Assembly: GCA_036804365.1 (NCBI GenBank)
Contig: DAIRSP010000001.1
Location: 1 to 64,000, forward strand
From: Neptunomonas sp036804365
Lineage (GTDB): Bacteria; Pseudomonadota; Gammaproteobacteria; Pseudomonadales; Balneatricaceae
Direction of reading: 5' to 3'
Length of the DNA: 64,000 bases
Part shown: piece by piece, positions 27,504-35,816 of the stretch
Position numbering within the stretch: the stretch's first letter is position 1
How the letters are laid out: every line of letters begins with the position of its first letter
The notes under the pieces: generated by a model
What the model was told of the DNA's origin: nothing
Database searches by the model: none
Seen by the model: only the letters and a program-made list of their open reading frames with translations
Translations under genes and position numbers: made by a program

Positions 27504-28670
27504 ATGAGTGTATTGAAGATGACTGATCTGGATCTAAGCGGTAAGCGCGTTCTGATCCGTGAAGACCTCAATGTTCCTGTTAAGGATGGACAGGTAACCT
27601 CGGATGCCCGTATTCGTGCGTCACTGCCAACGATTGAATTTGCCCTCCAAGCGGGCGCAAAAGTGATGGTGATGTCTCATCTAGGACGCCCTACTGAAGG
27701 TGAGTATGATGAGCAATACTCCCTTGCACCTGTTGCTGCGCACATTGAAAAACTGTTAGGTCGCTCAGTGCCCTTGGTTAAAGATTGGTTGGATGGCGGT
27801 TTCGACGTAGCGGCAGGCGAAATGGTGTTGCTAGAAAACGTACGTTTCAACGCGGGTGAGAAGAAAGATAACGAAGCGTTATCACAAAAGATGGCTGCTC
27901 TTTGCGATGTTTATGTGATGGATGCGTTTGGTACAGCTCACCGTGCACAGGCATCTACACATGGTGTAGCACGTTTTGCTGACGTTGCTTGCGCTGGCCC
28001 ACTGCTTGCGAATGAATTGGAAGCACTGGGTAAAGCGTTGGATAATCCAGCACGCCCATTAGCTGCCATTGTGGGTGGTTCTAAAGTATCGACTAAGCTG
28101 GAAGTACTGACGTCGTTATCTGATAAGGTAGACCAGCTAATTGTGGGTGGCGGTATTGCGAACACTTTCCTAGCGGCAGCGGGTAAGCCTGTGGGTAAAT
28201 CGCTCTGCGAGCATGATCTGATTCCTGTTGCTCAGGAACTGATGAAAAAAGTGAACATTCCGTTGCCGGTTGATGTCGTAGTAGCAACTGAGTTTGCTGA
28301 GACGGCAACGGCTACAGTAAAATCTGTAGATGATGTAGCTGACGATGAGATGATTCTGGATATCGGCCCAGTCTCTGCTAAAAATCTGGCTGAGATGCTG
28401 AAAAGCGCAGGCACCATTATTTGGAATGGTCCGGTGGGTGTATTTGAGTTCGATCAGTTTGGTGAAGGTACGAAAGCGGTTTCATTGGCGATTGCGGAAA
28501 GCGCAGGCTTTTCTATTGCGGGTGGCGGTGATACCTTGGCAGCAGTCGATAAATATGAAATCGCTGATAAAGTGTCTTACATTTCAACCGGTGGTGGTGC
28601 TTTCCTAGAGTTTGTGGAAGGTAAAGTTTTACCCGCCGTTGCTATTTTAGAAACACGAGCAGCTAAATAA
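27504..28670 (+). CDS. pgk: phosphoglycerate kinase
   Basis: ATP-producing step of glycolysis, reversible in gluconeogenesis. It has 388 residues. Motifs are RVLIREDLNVPVKDG, MSHLGRPTEGEYDEQYSL, GTAHRAQAST, IVGGSKVSTKLEVL and, in the C-terminal domain, GGGDTLAAVDKY. It lies nine bases after epd and 47 bases before fba, so it is part of one operon. Confidence 0.98.
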   Translation: MSVLKMTDLDLSGKRVLIREDLNVPVKDGQVTSDARIRASLPTIEFALQAGAKVMVMSHLGRPTEGEYDEQYSLAPVAAHIEKLLGRSVPLVKDWLDGGFDVAAGEMVLLENVRFNAGEKKDNEALSQKMAALCDVYVMDAFGTAHRAQASTHGVARFADVACAGPLLANELEALGKALDNPARPLAAIVGGSKVSTKLEVLTSLSDKVDQLIVGGGIANTFLAAAGKPVGKSLCEHDLIPVAQELMKKVNIPLPVDVVVATEFAETATATVKSVDDVADDEMILDIGPVSAKNLAEMLKSAGTIIWNGPVGVFEFDQFGEGTKAVSLAIAESAGFSIAGGGDTLAAVDKYEIADKVSYISTGGGAFLEFVEGKVLPAVAILETRAAK

Positions 28671-28717
28671 TCACTTTGCGGTGATTGAGCAGAAATTTAC
28701 AGTAAAAGGGTGAAAAC

Positions 28718-29782
28718 ATGGCTTTAATTTCAATGCGTCAGCTGCTAGATCACGCTGCTGAACACGGGTATGGTATCCCAGCGTTTAACGTGAATAACCT
28801 TGAGCAGATGCGCGCTATTATGGAAGCGGCTGATAAAACCAATTCACCGGTGATCGTTCAGGCATCTGCAGGCGCTCGTAAATATGCGGGCTCTAACTTC
28901 TTACGCCATATGATTTTGGCTGCTATTGCTGAATTTCCACATATTCCAGTATGTATGCATCAGGATCACGGTACATCGCCCTCTATTTGCCAGCGCTCAA
29001 TTGCAATGGGCTTCTCATCAGTGATGATGGATGGCTCTTTATTAGCGGACGGAAAAACGCCATCAAGCTATGAGTACAACGTCGATGTTACGCGTCGTAC
29101 AGTGGAAATGGCGCATGCGTGCGGTGTTTCTGTAGAAGGTGAGCTTGGGTGTTTAGGTTCTTTAGAAACAGGTCAAGCAGGCGAAGAAGACGGTGTTGGT
29201 GCTGAAGGTACGCTATCTCACGATCAGATGCTGACAGATCCTGACGAAGCTGCTGACTTCGTATCAAAAACAAACGTTGATGCGTTGGCGATTGCCTGCG
29301 GTACTTCCCACGGTGCTTACAAATTCACGCGCCCACCTACCGGTGATATTTTGGCTATTGATCGTATTAAAGCGATCCATCAGCGTATTCCAAATACCCA
29401 CCTAGTTATGCACGGCTCTTCTTCTGTACCTCAAGAGTGGTTGGCTATCATCAACGAATTCGGTGGTGAGATTCCAGAAACTTACGGTGTGCCAGTTGAG
29501 CAGATCGCTGAAGGTATCAAGTACGGTGTGCGTAAAGTTAACATCGATACGGATCTGCGTTTAGCTTCGACGGGTGCGATTCGTCGCTTCTTGGCTGAAA
29601 ATCCGTCTGAGTTTGACCCGCGTAAGTACCTGAAGAAAACCATCGATGCGATGAGTGATATCTGTATCGCGCGTTATGATGCATTCGGTGCGTCTGGACA
29701 AGCATCTAAAATCAAGGTGATTTCACTGGAAGATATGGCAGATGCCTATGAAGCCGGTAAGTTGGATGCGCGAATCGCGTAA
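28718..29782 (+). CDS. fba: class II fructose-1,6-bisphosphate aldolase
   Basis: A zinc-dependent aldolase of 354 residues. Zinc-ligand region HQDHGTSPSICQRSIAMG and GSLETGQAGEEDGVG, and the phosphate-binding region LVMHGSSSVPQEW and VRKVNIDTD, are present. The length and the EEDGVGAEG insert fit class IIB as in Pseudomonas and Xanthobacter CbbA-type enzymes. It ends with an intrinsic terminator. Confidence 0.97.
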   Translation: MALISMRQLLDHAAEHGYGIPAFNVNNLEQMRAIMEAADKTNSPVIVQASAGARKYAGSNFLRHMILAAIAEFPHIPVCMHQDHGTSPSICQRSIAMGFSSVMMDGSLLADGKTPSSYEYNVDVTRRTVEMAHACGVSVEGELGCLGSLETGQAGEEDGVGAEGTLSHDQMLTDPDEAADFVSKTNVDALAIACGTSHGAYKFTRPPTGDILAIDRIKAIHQRIPNTHLVMHGSSSVPQEWLAIINEFGGEIPETYGVPVEQIAEGIKYGVRKVNIDTDLRLASTGAIRRFLAENPSEFDPRKYLKKTIDAMSDICIARYDAFGASGQASKIKVISLEDMADAYEAGKLDARIA

Positions 29783-29810
29783 TCGACTAAACTAGATGTA
29801 ATGCTGATAA

Positions 29811-29836
29811 GCCGCTCTACATCGAGCGGCTTTTTT
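29811..29836 (+). terminator. fba terminator
   Basis: Seven-base GC stem GCCGCTC / GAGCGGC with a six-base loop and a run of six T immediately after, 28 bases past the fba stop. A clear intrinsic terminator closing the tkt-epd-pgk-fba unit. Confidence 0.93.
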
Positions 29837-29862
29837 ATTTGAGTTTTTTATTGGGGGCGAAT

Positions 29863-30474
29863 ATGGCGCTGATTATTTCAACCTGGATTAAATTTGCTTT
29901 TTTATTCGCACCTTTCTTTGTGGTGTCGATGTTTTTATCGTTAACCAGAACAGACACACCAGCGCAGCGAAAGAAAACCGCCAACAGAGCGATTGTTGCA
30001 GCACTGTTAACGAGCTTAGTTCTATTCTTTTTTGGCTCGCCCTTGTTCGAAGTTTTAGGAATTACACTAGACTCGTTTCGTATAGGAGCGGGCATTCTGC
30101 TGTTTTTATCGGCTATTAGCCTAGTGCGTGATGGTGTTCGTGTGAATGCGGAGGTGCCTGAAGAGCAGCGTGATGATGTATCTGTCGTTCCTCTCGCGAT
30201 TCCCACGATTATCGGTCCTGCGACGATCGGTGCGATTTTAGTCTATGGTGCTGAGCTAAAAGGCATCGAGATAGTCTTAGGGTTAATTGGTTTGCTGCTT
30301 GCGTTAACGTCGTTATTAATCTGTCTTCATCTCTCAACTTGGTTAGAGCGAATTTTAGGTAAGACGGGTCTGAATGTTTTAAGTAAGGTGACAGGGCTTA
30401 TTCTGGCAGCCATGGCCTCTCAGATTGTACTTACAGGAATACATGGTTTTGTTAAATCCTCGGGGGTTTACTAA
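29863..30474 (+). CDS. MarC family integral membrane protein
   Basis: A 203-residue inner-membrane protein with about six hydrophobic helices. It shows the MarC-family features FLFAPFFVVSMFLSLT, GAGILLFLSAI and the conserved VPLAIPTIIGPATIGAILVY re-entrant-like stretch. The ATG at 29863 follows GGGGGCG with a short spacer; an upstream TTG in frame is rejected. Substrate unknown; the family was once linked to antibiotic resistance, but that is not supported. Confidence 0.88.
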   Translation: MALIISTWIKFAFLFAPFFVVSMFLSLTRTDTPAQRKKTANRAIVAALLTSLVLFFFGSPLFEVLGITLDSFRIGAGILLFLSAISLVRDGVRVNAEVPEEQRDDVSVVPLAIPTIIGPATIGAILVYGAELKGIEIVLGLIGLLLALTSLLICLHLSTWLERILGKTGLNVLSKVTGLILAAMASQIVLTGIHGFVKSSGVY

Positions 30475-30543
30475 TTAATACGCTATTCATATGCACCCTG
30501 TAAGGTGTAGTCACCCATATAGCAGTGTAATGAGAGGCATGAC

Positions 30544-30966
30544 ATGGATTTACTAAAAATAGCGACGGATCTTTTCTTGAAGAAGCTAGGCGAAGCCGGC
30601 ATCAATCTGGATCAGCAAATGGTGAACCAAGCCTTGGCTGCACTATTAGGCTCGGCTAATGGTCAGCTGGACTTAAGTGCGCTTGTTACACAGCTCGGTT
30701 CAAGTGGTTTGGGTTCATTGGCTCAATCATGGTTAGGTGATGGCGAAAATCAGAGTTTCTCCGTAGCGCAAGTTATCTCATTACTCGGTGAATCAAAACT
30801 TGCGAACTTTTCTGAAACCTTGTCGTTAGAGGGTGATATCGCAGGGAATGCACTAGCAGAGATGCTGCCGGAGTTAATCGATCAAAATAGTTCTGAGGGT
30901 GGTCTGTTAGCCTCTGTAGGCGGTGTTAGCGGATTGGCGGGTATGGCCTCTAAGTTATTTGACTAA
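30544..30966 (+). CDS. DUF937 / YidB-like protein
   Basis: A 140-residue soluble, helical protein rich in Leu, Gly and Ser, with the YidB-like pattern LSALVTQLGSSGLGSLAQSWLGDGEN, then SVAQVISLLG. No signal peptide or membrane helix. Function unknown. It is a single gene with an AT-rich hairpin downstream. Confidence 0.75.
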   Translation: MDLLKIATDLFLKKLGEAGINLDQQMVNQALAALLGSANGQLDLSALVTQLGSSGLGSLAQSWLGDGENQSFSVAQVISLLGESKLANFSETLSLEGDIAGNALAEMLPELIDQNSSEGGLLASVGGVSGLAGMASKLFD

Positions 30967-30990
30967 TGGTTTTACATGTAACAGAAGAGG

Positions 30991-31022
30991 GCATATATAA
31001 AGAGTTGCTTTATATATGCTTT
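30991..31022 (+). terminator. AT-rich hairpin after the DUF937 gene
   Basis: A perfect 12-base stem GCATATATAAAG / CTTTATATATGC with a five-base loop, then TTTA. The stem is long but AT-rich and the T run is short, so terminator function is plausible but not certain. Confidence 0.5.
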
Positions 31023-31118
31023 ACGGCAGTGCACAAAAAGTTAAAATCTTGCATAATAGTCGCAATTTCCTTGGCATAAGAACTGCATCTTTTTCTTTTG
31101 CCAATCAGGTTGATTGAC

Positions 31119-31145
31119 TTGAGCGCCTCCACAAGAGGCACTCAA
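31119..31145 (+). other. leader hairpin upstream of the YitT-like gene
   Basis: Arms TTGAGCGCCTC / GAGGCACTCAA with one mismatch and a CACAA loop, followed by TTT. It lies about 53 bases before the YitT-like start. The 230-base gap 30967-31197 holds this hairpin, the one at 30991 and a possible -10 element (CATAAT near 31052), but no gene I can support. Confidence 0.35.
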
Positions 31146-31197
31146 TTTCTACAAAAAGCTGATAACCACAAGTTTCAGCGATTGTCAGGATTCTATT

Positions 31198-31797
31198 ATG
31201 TATATCACACATCGATGGCTCTCCATTTTGGAGGGATGTCTACTCGTTGCGCTTGGCGTTCATATATTAAACTCAGCTACCTTGCTTATCAGTGGTACAG
31301 CGGGTTTAGGAATGATTCTATTACACCTAACAGATTTGTCATTCGGACAACTCTTCTTTCTATTAAACCTTCCTTTTTATCTCTTAGCTTTGCGTTATAT
31401 GGGCCGGAGTTTTACGTTCAGAACATTCTGCAGTATCTCATTATTATCGCTACTGAGTGAATTGATGCAGCGATTTATGACTATCGAGATAGAGCCGATG
31501 TTCGCAGCGGTGCTAGGGGGGATGTTGATTGGATTTGGTTTGATTATCCTATTTCGTCACAATGCATCGCTAGGTGGCTTAAATATTTTAGCTATGTACT
31601 TAGAGCGCCGCTTTGCGATTCACCCTAGTAAAACGACCTTAGTCGGGGACCTATTGATAGTTTCGTTGGCGCTATTGCTATTAGACTCTCAACAAGTTGG
31701 CTATTCGTTAGTGGCTTTTGTTGTGATGAGTTCTGTTGTGGGACGCTATCACCGTCCACCAGAGTGGGCAAAAGTACCTGAAGTCGAGATGGCTTAG
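31198..31797 (+). CDS. YitT family membrane protein
   Basis: A 199-residue inner-membrane protein with five or six helices, covering about residues 8-160. The pattern LLISGTAGLGMILLH at the N-terminus and FRHNASLGGLNILAMYL in the middle are typical of YitT_membrane proteins (the short form without the C-terminal DUF2179 domain). Function unknown. Overlapping frames here are shadows. A hairpin with a T run on the opposite strand separates it from the convergent cold-shock gene. Confidence 0.82.
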   Translation: MYITHRWLSILEGCLLVALGVHILNSATLLISGTAGLGMILLHLTDLSFGQLFFLLNLPFYLLALRYMGRSFTFRTFCSISLLSLLSELMQRFMTIEIEPMFAAVLGGMLIGFGLIILFRHNASLGGLNILAMYLERRFAIHPSKTTLVGDLLIVSLALLLLDSQQVGYSLVAFVVMSSVVGRYHRPPEWAKVPEVEMA

Positions 31798-31810
31798 TAC
31801 TTAAAATAGG

Positions 31811-31842
31811 CAAAAAAAAGCAGGCTCATAAGAGCCTGCTTT
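31811..31842 (-). terminator. terminator for the cold-shock gene, bidirectional
   Basis: Nine-base stem AGCAGGCTC / GAGCCTGCT with an ATAA loop. The eight A residues before it on the plus strand give a T run on the minus strand, ideal for the cold-shock gene. On the plus strand only TT follows, so it is weaker for the YitT-like gene. Confidence 0.9.
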
Positions 31843-31870
31843 CTAGAATCAGTGCAGATCAGTTATTGCC

Positions 31871-32080
31871 TTACAGCGGAGTAACTTGATCAGCCTGTGG
31901 GCCTTTTTGACCTTGAACTTCGATGAAGCTCACAGCCTGGCCTTCAGTTAGGGTGCGACGACCGTCACCGATGATTGAACGGAAGTGAACAAATAGATCC
32001 GAACCGCTATCACGCTGGATGAATCCATAACCTTTTTCGTCGTTGAACCATTTAACGGTTCCAGTCTGTGTATCTGACAC
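31871..32080 (-). CDS. cold-shock domain protein (CspA family)
   Basis: A single cold-shock domain of 69 residues that binds RNA and single-stranded DNA. RNP1 is KGYGFIQ and RNP2 is DLFVHF, preceded by TGTVKWFNDEKG. The family-sized protein starts at a GTG (32080, VSDTQTG), since the frame's ATG at 32170 would add 30 residues with no family counterpart. Ribosome site is weak (GAGTG). The long upstream gap (about 290 bases to the sirtuin stop) is compatible with the long 5' leader of csp genes, and holds an AT-only inverted repeat at 32305-32332. Confidence 0.88.
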   Translation of the reverse strand: MSDTQTGTVKWFNDEKGYGFIQRDSGSDLFVHFRSIIGDGRRTLTEGQAVSFIEVQGQKGPQADQVTPL

Positions 32081-32304
32081 GGTATAAACACTCAATTTGA
32101 AATTAAAGATAGCCACTGTAGAAGCATTCTGACAGCGCTTCAAAACATTGCGAAAGAGACTAAGAAGCATGGGTTGCAGCAGTTAGAAGCTTAAAAAGTT
32201 GTAGCTACTTCAACACAAAAAACTCAATCCCTAAGCAAGGATCAGTTTCGAGTGTATCCCTTCATTAAACTGAACGCAAATAACTTTGGTAAAAGATTTC
32301 AATT

Positions 32305-32332
32305 TTTTTTAAAAGTCAATTCTTTTAAAAAA
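32305..32332. repeat. AT-only inverted repeat between sirtuin and cold-shock genes
   Basis: Perfect 11-base arms TTTTTTAAAAG / CTTTTAAAAAA with a six-base spacer. On the minus strand it lies 39-66 bases past the sirtuin stop and ends in A/T, so it might be a weak terminator of the antiporter-sirtuin unit or part of the csp promoter region. Confidence 0.4.
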
Positions 32333-32370
32333 CCGAACCAAATCCGATGATTGCACGACTTAAGTTGCAA

Positions 32371-33207
32371 CTAAAGCGCAATTCTTTCCAGCGTTTCGCC
32401 GATAGAATTACTGAGTTTTAAGGTCAGTAAATCATCAGCGCGAGTCTGTCCTAGGGTCAAGGCGCAGATAGGGATCTGCCACTCGTGCGCTTTTTTACAG
32501 AAACGAAAACCTGAATAGACCATCAATGATGATCCGACTACTAGTAAGGCATCCGCATTTTTAAGTGTATCAAGGGAAGTCTCAACTTGCTGTTTAGGCA
32601 CGTTATCCCCGAAGAAAACGACTTTAGGCTTTAATAAGCCACCACACTTGGGGCAATCGCTCAGGTGAAAGCGGGAGAAGTCAACATCCTCAAGATCAGC
32701 ATCACCATCAGGTGCAGCTTGGGCGTGATAATCCAAAAAACTAGGGTTTAAACGTTGCATCCACTCATGTACTTGGTTTCGTGTGTATAACTCGTCACAT
32801 TGCATACAGATGACTTGGTCCGATCGGCCGTGTAGATCAATCACCTTCTGCTGACCCGCTTGCTGATGGAGTCCATCGACGTTTTGGGTAATAAGTAGTT
32901 TTAAAGGTGTCGATACTTCAAGCTCAGCTAATTTTAAATGCGCCCTGTTAGGCTTAGCATCACGCATCACCGGCCAGCCAATTAAACTTCTTGCCCAAAA
33001 GCGCTGACGAGTCAGCTCGCTATTCATAAAGTCATGATGCTGCACTGGTGGTTTACGTTTCCATTGTGCATTACTATCCCGATAGTCAGGAATGCCTGAA
33101 TCAGTACTTATCCCCGCACCGGTAAGCACAACAATGCGCGGATGGGCGTTGATAAAAGAAGAAAGCTTTTCCGCACTGTCTTGTATTGATTCAGGCTGTG
33201 TCGTCAT
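32371..33207 (-). CDS. NAD-dependent protein deacylase, sirtuin family
   Basis: A 278-residue sirtuin. NAD-binding LTGAGISTDSGIPDYRD, TQNVDGLH, catalytic His in DLHGRSD, zinc ligands CMQC and CPKC, and GSSLMVYSGFRF are all present. The QHHDFMNSELTRQRFWARSLIGWP stretch is like class II (SIRT4-like) sirtuins, unlike E. coli CobB (class III). Substrate acyl group not predictable. Its start codon directly follows the antiporter stop codon on the same strand with no spacer, so the genes are translationally coupled. Confidence 0.94.
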   Translation of the reverse strand: MTTQPESIQDSAEKLSSFINAHPRIVVLTGAGISTDSGIPDYRDSNAQWKRKPPVQHHDFMNSELTRQRFWARSLIGWPVMRDAKPNRAHLKLAELEVSTPLKLLITQNVDGLHQQAGQQKVIDLHGRSDQVICMQCDELYTRNQVHEWMQRLNPSFLDYHAQAAPDGDADLEDVDFSRFHLSDCPKCGGLLKPKVVFFGDNVPKQQVETSLDTLKNADALLVVGSSLMVYSGFRFCKKAHEWQIPICALTLGQTRADDLLTLKLSNSIGETLERIAL

Positions 33208-35013
33208 CTATTTTTCCGGTTCCGTTCGATCAATTGCCAGAAGAATCCATCCCTCTTTTGCATTAATCTTTTCCGTTGGTGAGAACATGCGGAGCCAGCC
33301 CTCAGGAGAGATCGCCATCAATAATGACCGACTTTTCGCATGCTCCTCTTCCCAGCGAGCTAATGGATAGTCTACGGATAACTTAGTAGAACGGATCTGT
33401 GCATCTTTACTAATTAAGCTAGAGAGCTTTTTAAAAGAGAAGCTGTCTAAGCCTAAGGTTTTGCCTTGATGCTCAGCCGCGACTGTTTGGCGTGTCGACG
33501 AAGAGTTCGATTTTTCAGTTTTGATGCTGTAGATAAAGCGAGTCTCAAATTCACTTCTAAAGTGCAAGCAAGCGAGTGCATTCACTTCATGCTGCGGAGA
33601 TGCAGTGAGCAGTTGCCCGTAGGTAATGAGCTCAAGTTTATCTGCAATGCGCGATGATAAAGGGTTACCGTGCAAGGTGGACAAACCCTGCATACGGGCT
33701 TCGCTAATATTCTCCCAGCTTGGATCAATCAGTAATGTCGGAATCTCGTGCTTCTTCAACGTTAGCGCAATCGCACGGGCGACCTTGTTAGCTCCAATAA
33801 TGACCAAACCCTTAGATTCCGGCTGAGTCACACCTAAACGCTGCGCAACAAAGCGTGCCGTAGCACTTTGAAAAACGACTGTGCCAATAATGACGGCAAA
33901 GGTTAACGCCGTTAAGATTTGAGCGCCTTCATAGCCACTGGCTTCTAAGCGTAGAGCAAAAAGAGCTGATACCGCTGCTGCGACAATACCACGAGGCCCC
34001 ACCCAAGCAATCACTGTTTTTTCTTGCCAGGTGAGGCCGCTGCCAATACTACAAAGTGCGACTGAAATAGGACGCACAATAAATTGAATAAAGGCGAGTA
34101 GCAGCAACGCAGGGATACCTAGCGATAATAACTCTTCTGGGTTGAGTCGTGCGGCTAGTAGAATAAAAAGACCAGAAATCAGTAACATAGTGAGATTTTC
34201 TTTAAAAGTTAAAATCTCATCTATATGTATTCCTTTGGTATTGGCTAACCATATTCCCATCACTGTTACAGCGAGCAATCCAGACTCATGAGCGAGTGTA
34301 TTTGAAAGCGTGAAAGTTGCTAAAACAAGGGTCAGTGAACCTAGAGCATGCAGGTATTCGGGTAGCCAGTAGCGCTTGATGAGCATCGCCAATAGCATGG
34401 CAGCCCCGATACCTAAAAAGAGCCCCGCGAAAATGATTTCGCCAAAGAGTAAAAAGGTATGAGATAGGGTACCTTCACCCTGCTGGTGCGAGATGATCCA
34501 CTCGTAAATCAATACCGCCATCAGTGCCCCAACAGGGTCAATGATAATTCCTTCCCAGCGCAAAATATTAGCAATGCGACTCGTCGCTCGCAGTGTGCGT
34601 AGCATAGGCACAATAACTGTTGGCCCGGTAACGACCACTAAGGCACCAAAGAGTGCGGCAAGGTCAGGCGGTAAGCCAATTATGTAATAAGAACCGAGGG
34701 CGATTAGTCCCCACGTTAAAACGGCGCCCCAAGTGACAAGTCGTCTGACGACCTTGCTGACATCACGCACTTGATCTACGTGCAGCGTTAGGCTGCCCTC
34801 AAAGAGAATAATAGCGATGGCAAGTGATACGACAGGAAAGAGGAGTTCACCAAACAGAGCATCAGGGTCAAGAAGGTGGCTGACAGGGCCTAGCAACACG
34901 CCAGAAAGCAATAAAAGTAAAATCGCGGGGAGTTTTAGACGCCATGCCGCCCATTGGCAGAGAATGCTGACGAAACCGATGATGGCGAGAAGAGCGCTGT
35001 CTGATAGCTGCAT
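33208..35013 (-). CDS. CPA1 cation/proton antiporter with C-terminal TrkA-N-like domain
   Basis: A 601-residue inner-membrane antiporter. About twelve TM helices lie in residues 5-385, with LLSGVLLGP, ILFEGSLTL, VVVTGPTVIVPMLRTL and WVGPRGIVAAAVSALF typical of the CPA1/NhaP family. The C-terminal cytosolic part has a Rossmann-type domain (GLVIIGANKVARAIALTLKK), suggesting nucleotide regulation. It probably exchanges Na+ or K+ for protons. The ATG at 35013 follows AGGGGG; the 18-residue extension is rejected. It is followed without spacer by the sirtuin gene. Confidence 0.92.
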   Translation of the reverse strand: MQLSDSALLAIIGFVSILCQWAAWRLKLPAILLLLLSGVLLGPVSHLLDPDALFGELLFPVVSLAIAIILFEGSLTLHVDQVRDVSKVVRRLVTWGAVLTWGLIALGSYYIIGLPPDLAALFGALVVVTGPTVIVPMLRTLRATSRIANILRWEGIIIDPVGALMAVLIYEWIISHQQGEGTLSHTFLLFGEIIFAGLFLGIGAAMLLAMLIKRYWLPEYLHALGSLTLVLATFTLSNTLAHESGLLAVTVMGIWLANTKGIHIDEILTFKENLTMLLISGLFILLAARLNPEELLSLGIPALLLLAFIQFIVRPISVALCSIGSGLTWQEKTVIAWVGPRGIVAAAVSALFALRLEASGYEGAQILTALTFAVIIGTVVFQSATARFVAQRLGVTQPESKGLVIIGANKVARAIALTLKKHEIPTLLIDPSWENISEARMQGLSTLHGNPLSSRIADKLELITYGQLLTASPQHEVNALACLHFRSEFETRFIYSIKTEKSNSSSTRQTVAAEHQGKTLGLDSFSFKKLSSLISKDAQIRSTKLSVDYPLARWEEEHAKSRSLLMAISPEGWLRMFSPTEKINAKEGWILLAIDRTEPEK

Positions 35014-35194
35014 AAAAACCCCCTGATGCTCAGGAAAAAAATCAAAGTAAACTGGCGATAAATTCACCCGTCATGAGACGTTGTCGCGAGGGTTATAGTA
35101 GACTTTTGCCTCACAAGTCAATTTTTTCTCGAGCCATTGTTGATATATTTTTTTATCAGCTACCCTCGTTTTGAATCTAAAGTGATGCCATTTT

Positions 35195-35674
35195 ATGCTT
35201 AAAAATAACAGCTCATTAGGGTTGAATTTATCGCTTCGTGTAATGATGTATTTGGATAGTCAGCCTATTTTGACTGCCTCTATGTTTAGCCCTTCAGGGC
35301 TAGATGTGCCTTTGCTGATCGAGCAAAACGGCAATCATTGGCGCAAAATTATGTCTATCTATGCGAAGCTGATGTATCAGCATGGATCTTGGCAAACGTA
35401 TCGCGACACAGAGTTACTTACAGATAAAGAATCAATTTCGTTTGAGTCCCATCTAGACTCTAAAGCGATTGTGCATTTGGTTTGTGGTAAAGCCGCCCAA
35501 GCTCGCTTGGGTTTAGATTTAAGTGCATTTGATATGCTACTTGGTTCAGACTGCCTTTTTGCTAAGGGAAATATCCTTTGCACTCCTTATCCTGATTACC
35601 GCCAGTTTCCGAATCGTGAGATTGAGATTGCGCGTGTATGGCTGCGAGATAACTTTGAGTTCCTCTTTCGCTGA
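35195..35674 (+). CDS. hypothetical protein, unrecognised
   Basis: A 159-residue soluble protein I do not recognise with confidence. It has no signal peptide or TM helix. Starts with SLGLNLSLRVMMYLDSQP, has two cysteines in the second half (GSDCLF, ILCTPYPDYRQFPNREIE) and ends in WLRDNFEFLF. The base composition and codon use look like the neighbours, and the frame is open over its whole length. It is divergent from the antiporter and upstream of an outer-membrane protein. The ATG at 35195 has only a poor upstream purine stretch. Confidence 0.7.
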   Translation: MLKNNSSLGLNLSLRVMMYLDSQPILTASMFSPSGLDVPLLIEQNGNHWRKIMSIYAKLMYQHGSWQTYRDTELLTDKESISFESHLDSKAIVHLVCGKAAQARLGLDLSAFDMLLGSDCLFAKGNILCTPYPDYRQFPNREIEIARVWLRDNFEFLFR

Positions 35675-35780
35675 AATAAATAAATTATAAAGAAACGCTT
35701 TTTCTTCTCCCAAAATGTGACTTTCGAAAAAACACCTCAGTCTAACGCTATAAATCCCCCGCTTTGTTTTGGGGTTAGCT

Positions 35781-35797
35781 ATACGAATTGATCGTAT
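35781..35797 (+). other. short inverted repeat in leader of the outer-membrane gene
   Basis: Arms ATACGA / TCGTAT with a five-base loop, 20 bases before the start codon at 35817 and just ahead of GGAGAGGA. A small 5' leader hairpin or a regulator site. Confidence 0.3.
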
Positions 35798-35816
35798 CTT
35801 AGAAGGAGAGGATGTA

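Noticed and set aside
31098..31460. 120-residue frame overlapping the YitT-like gene
   Set aside because: The YitT-like frame has strong membrane-family character; this one is an out-of-frame shadow with an atypical composition.
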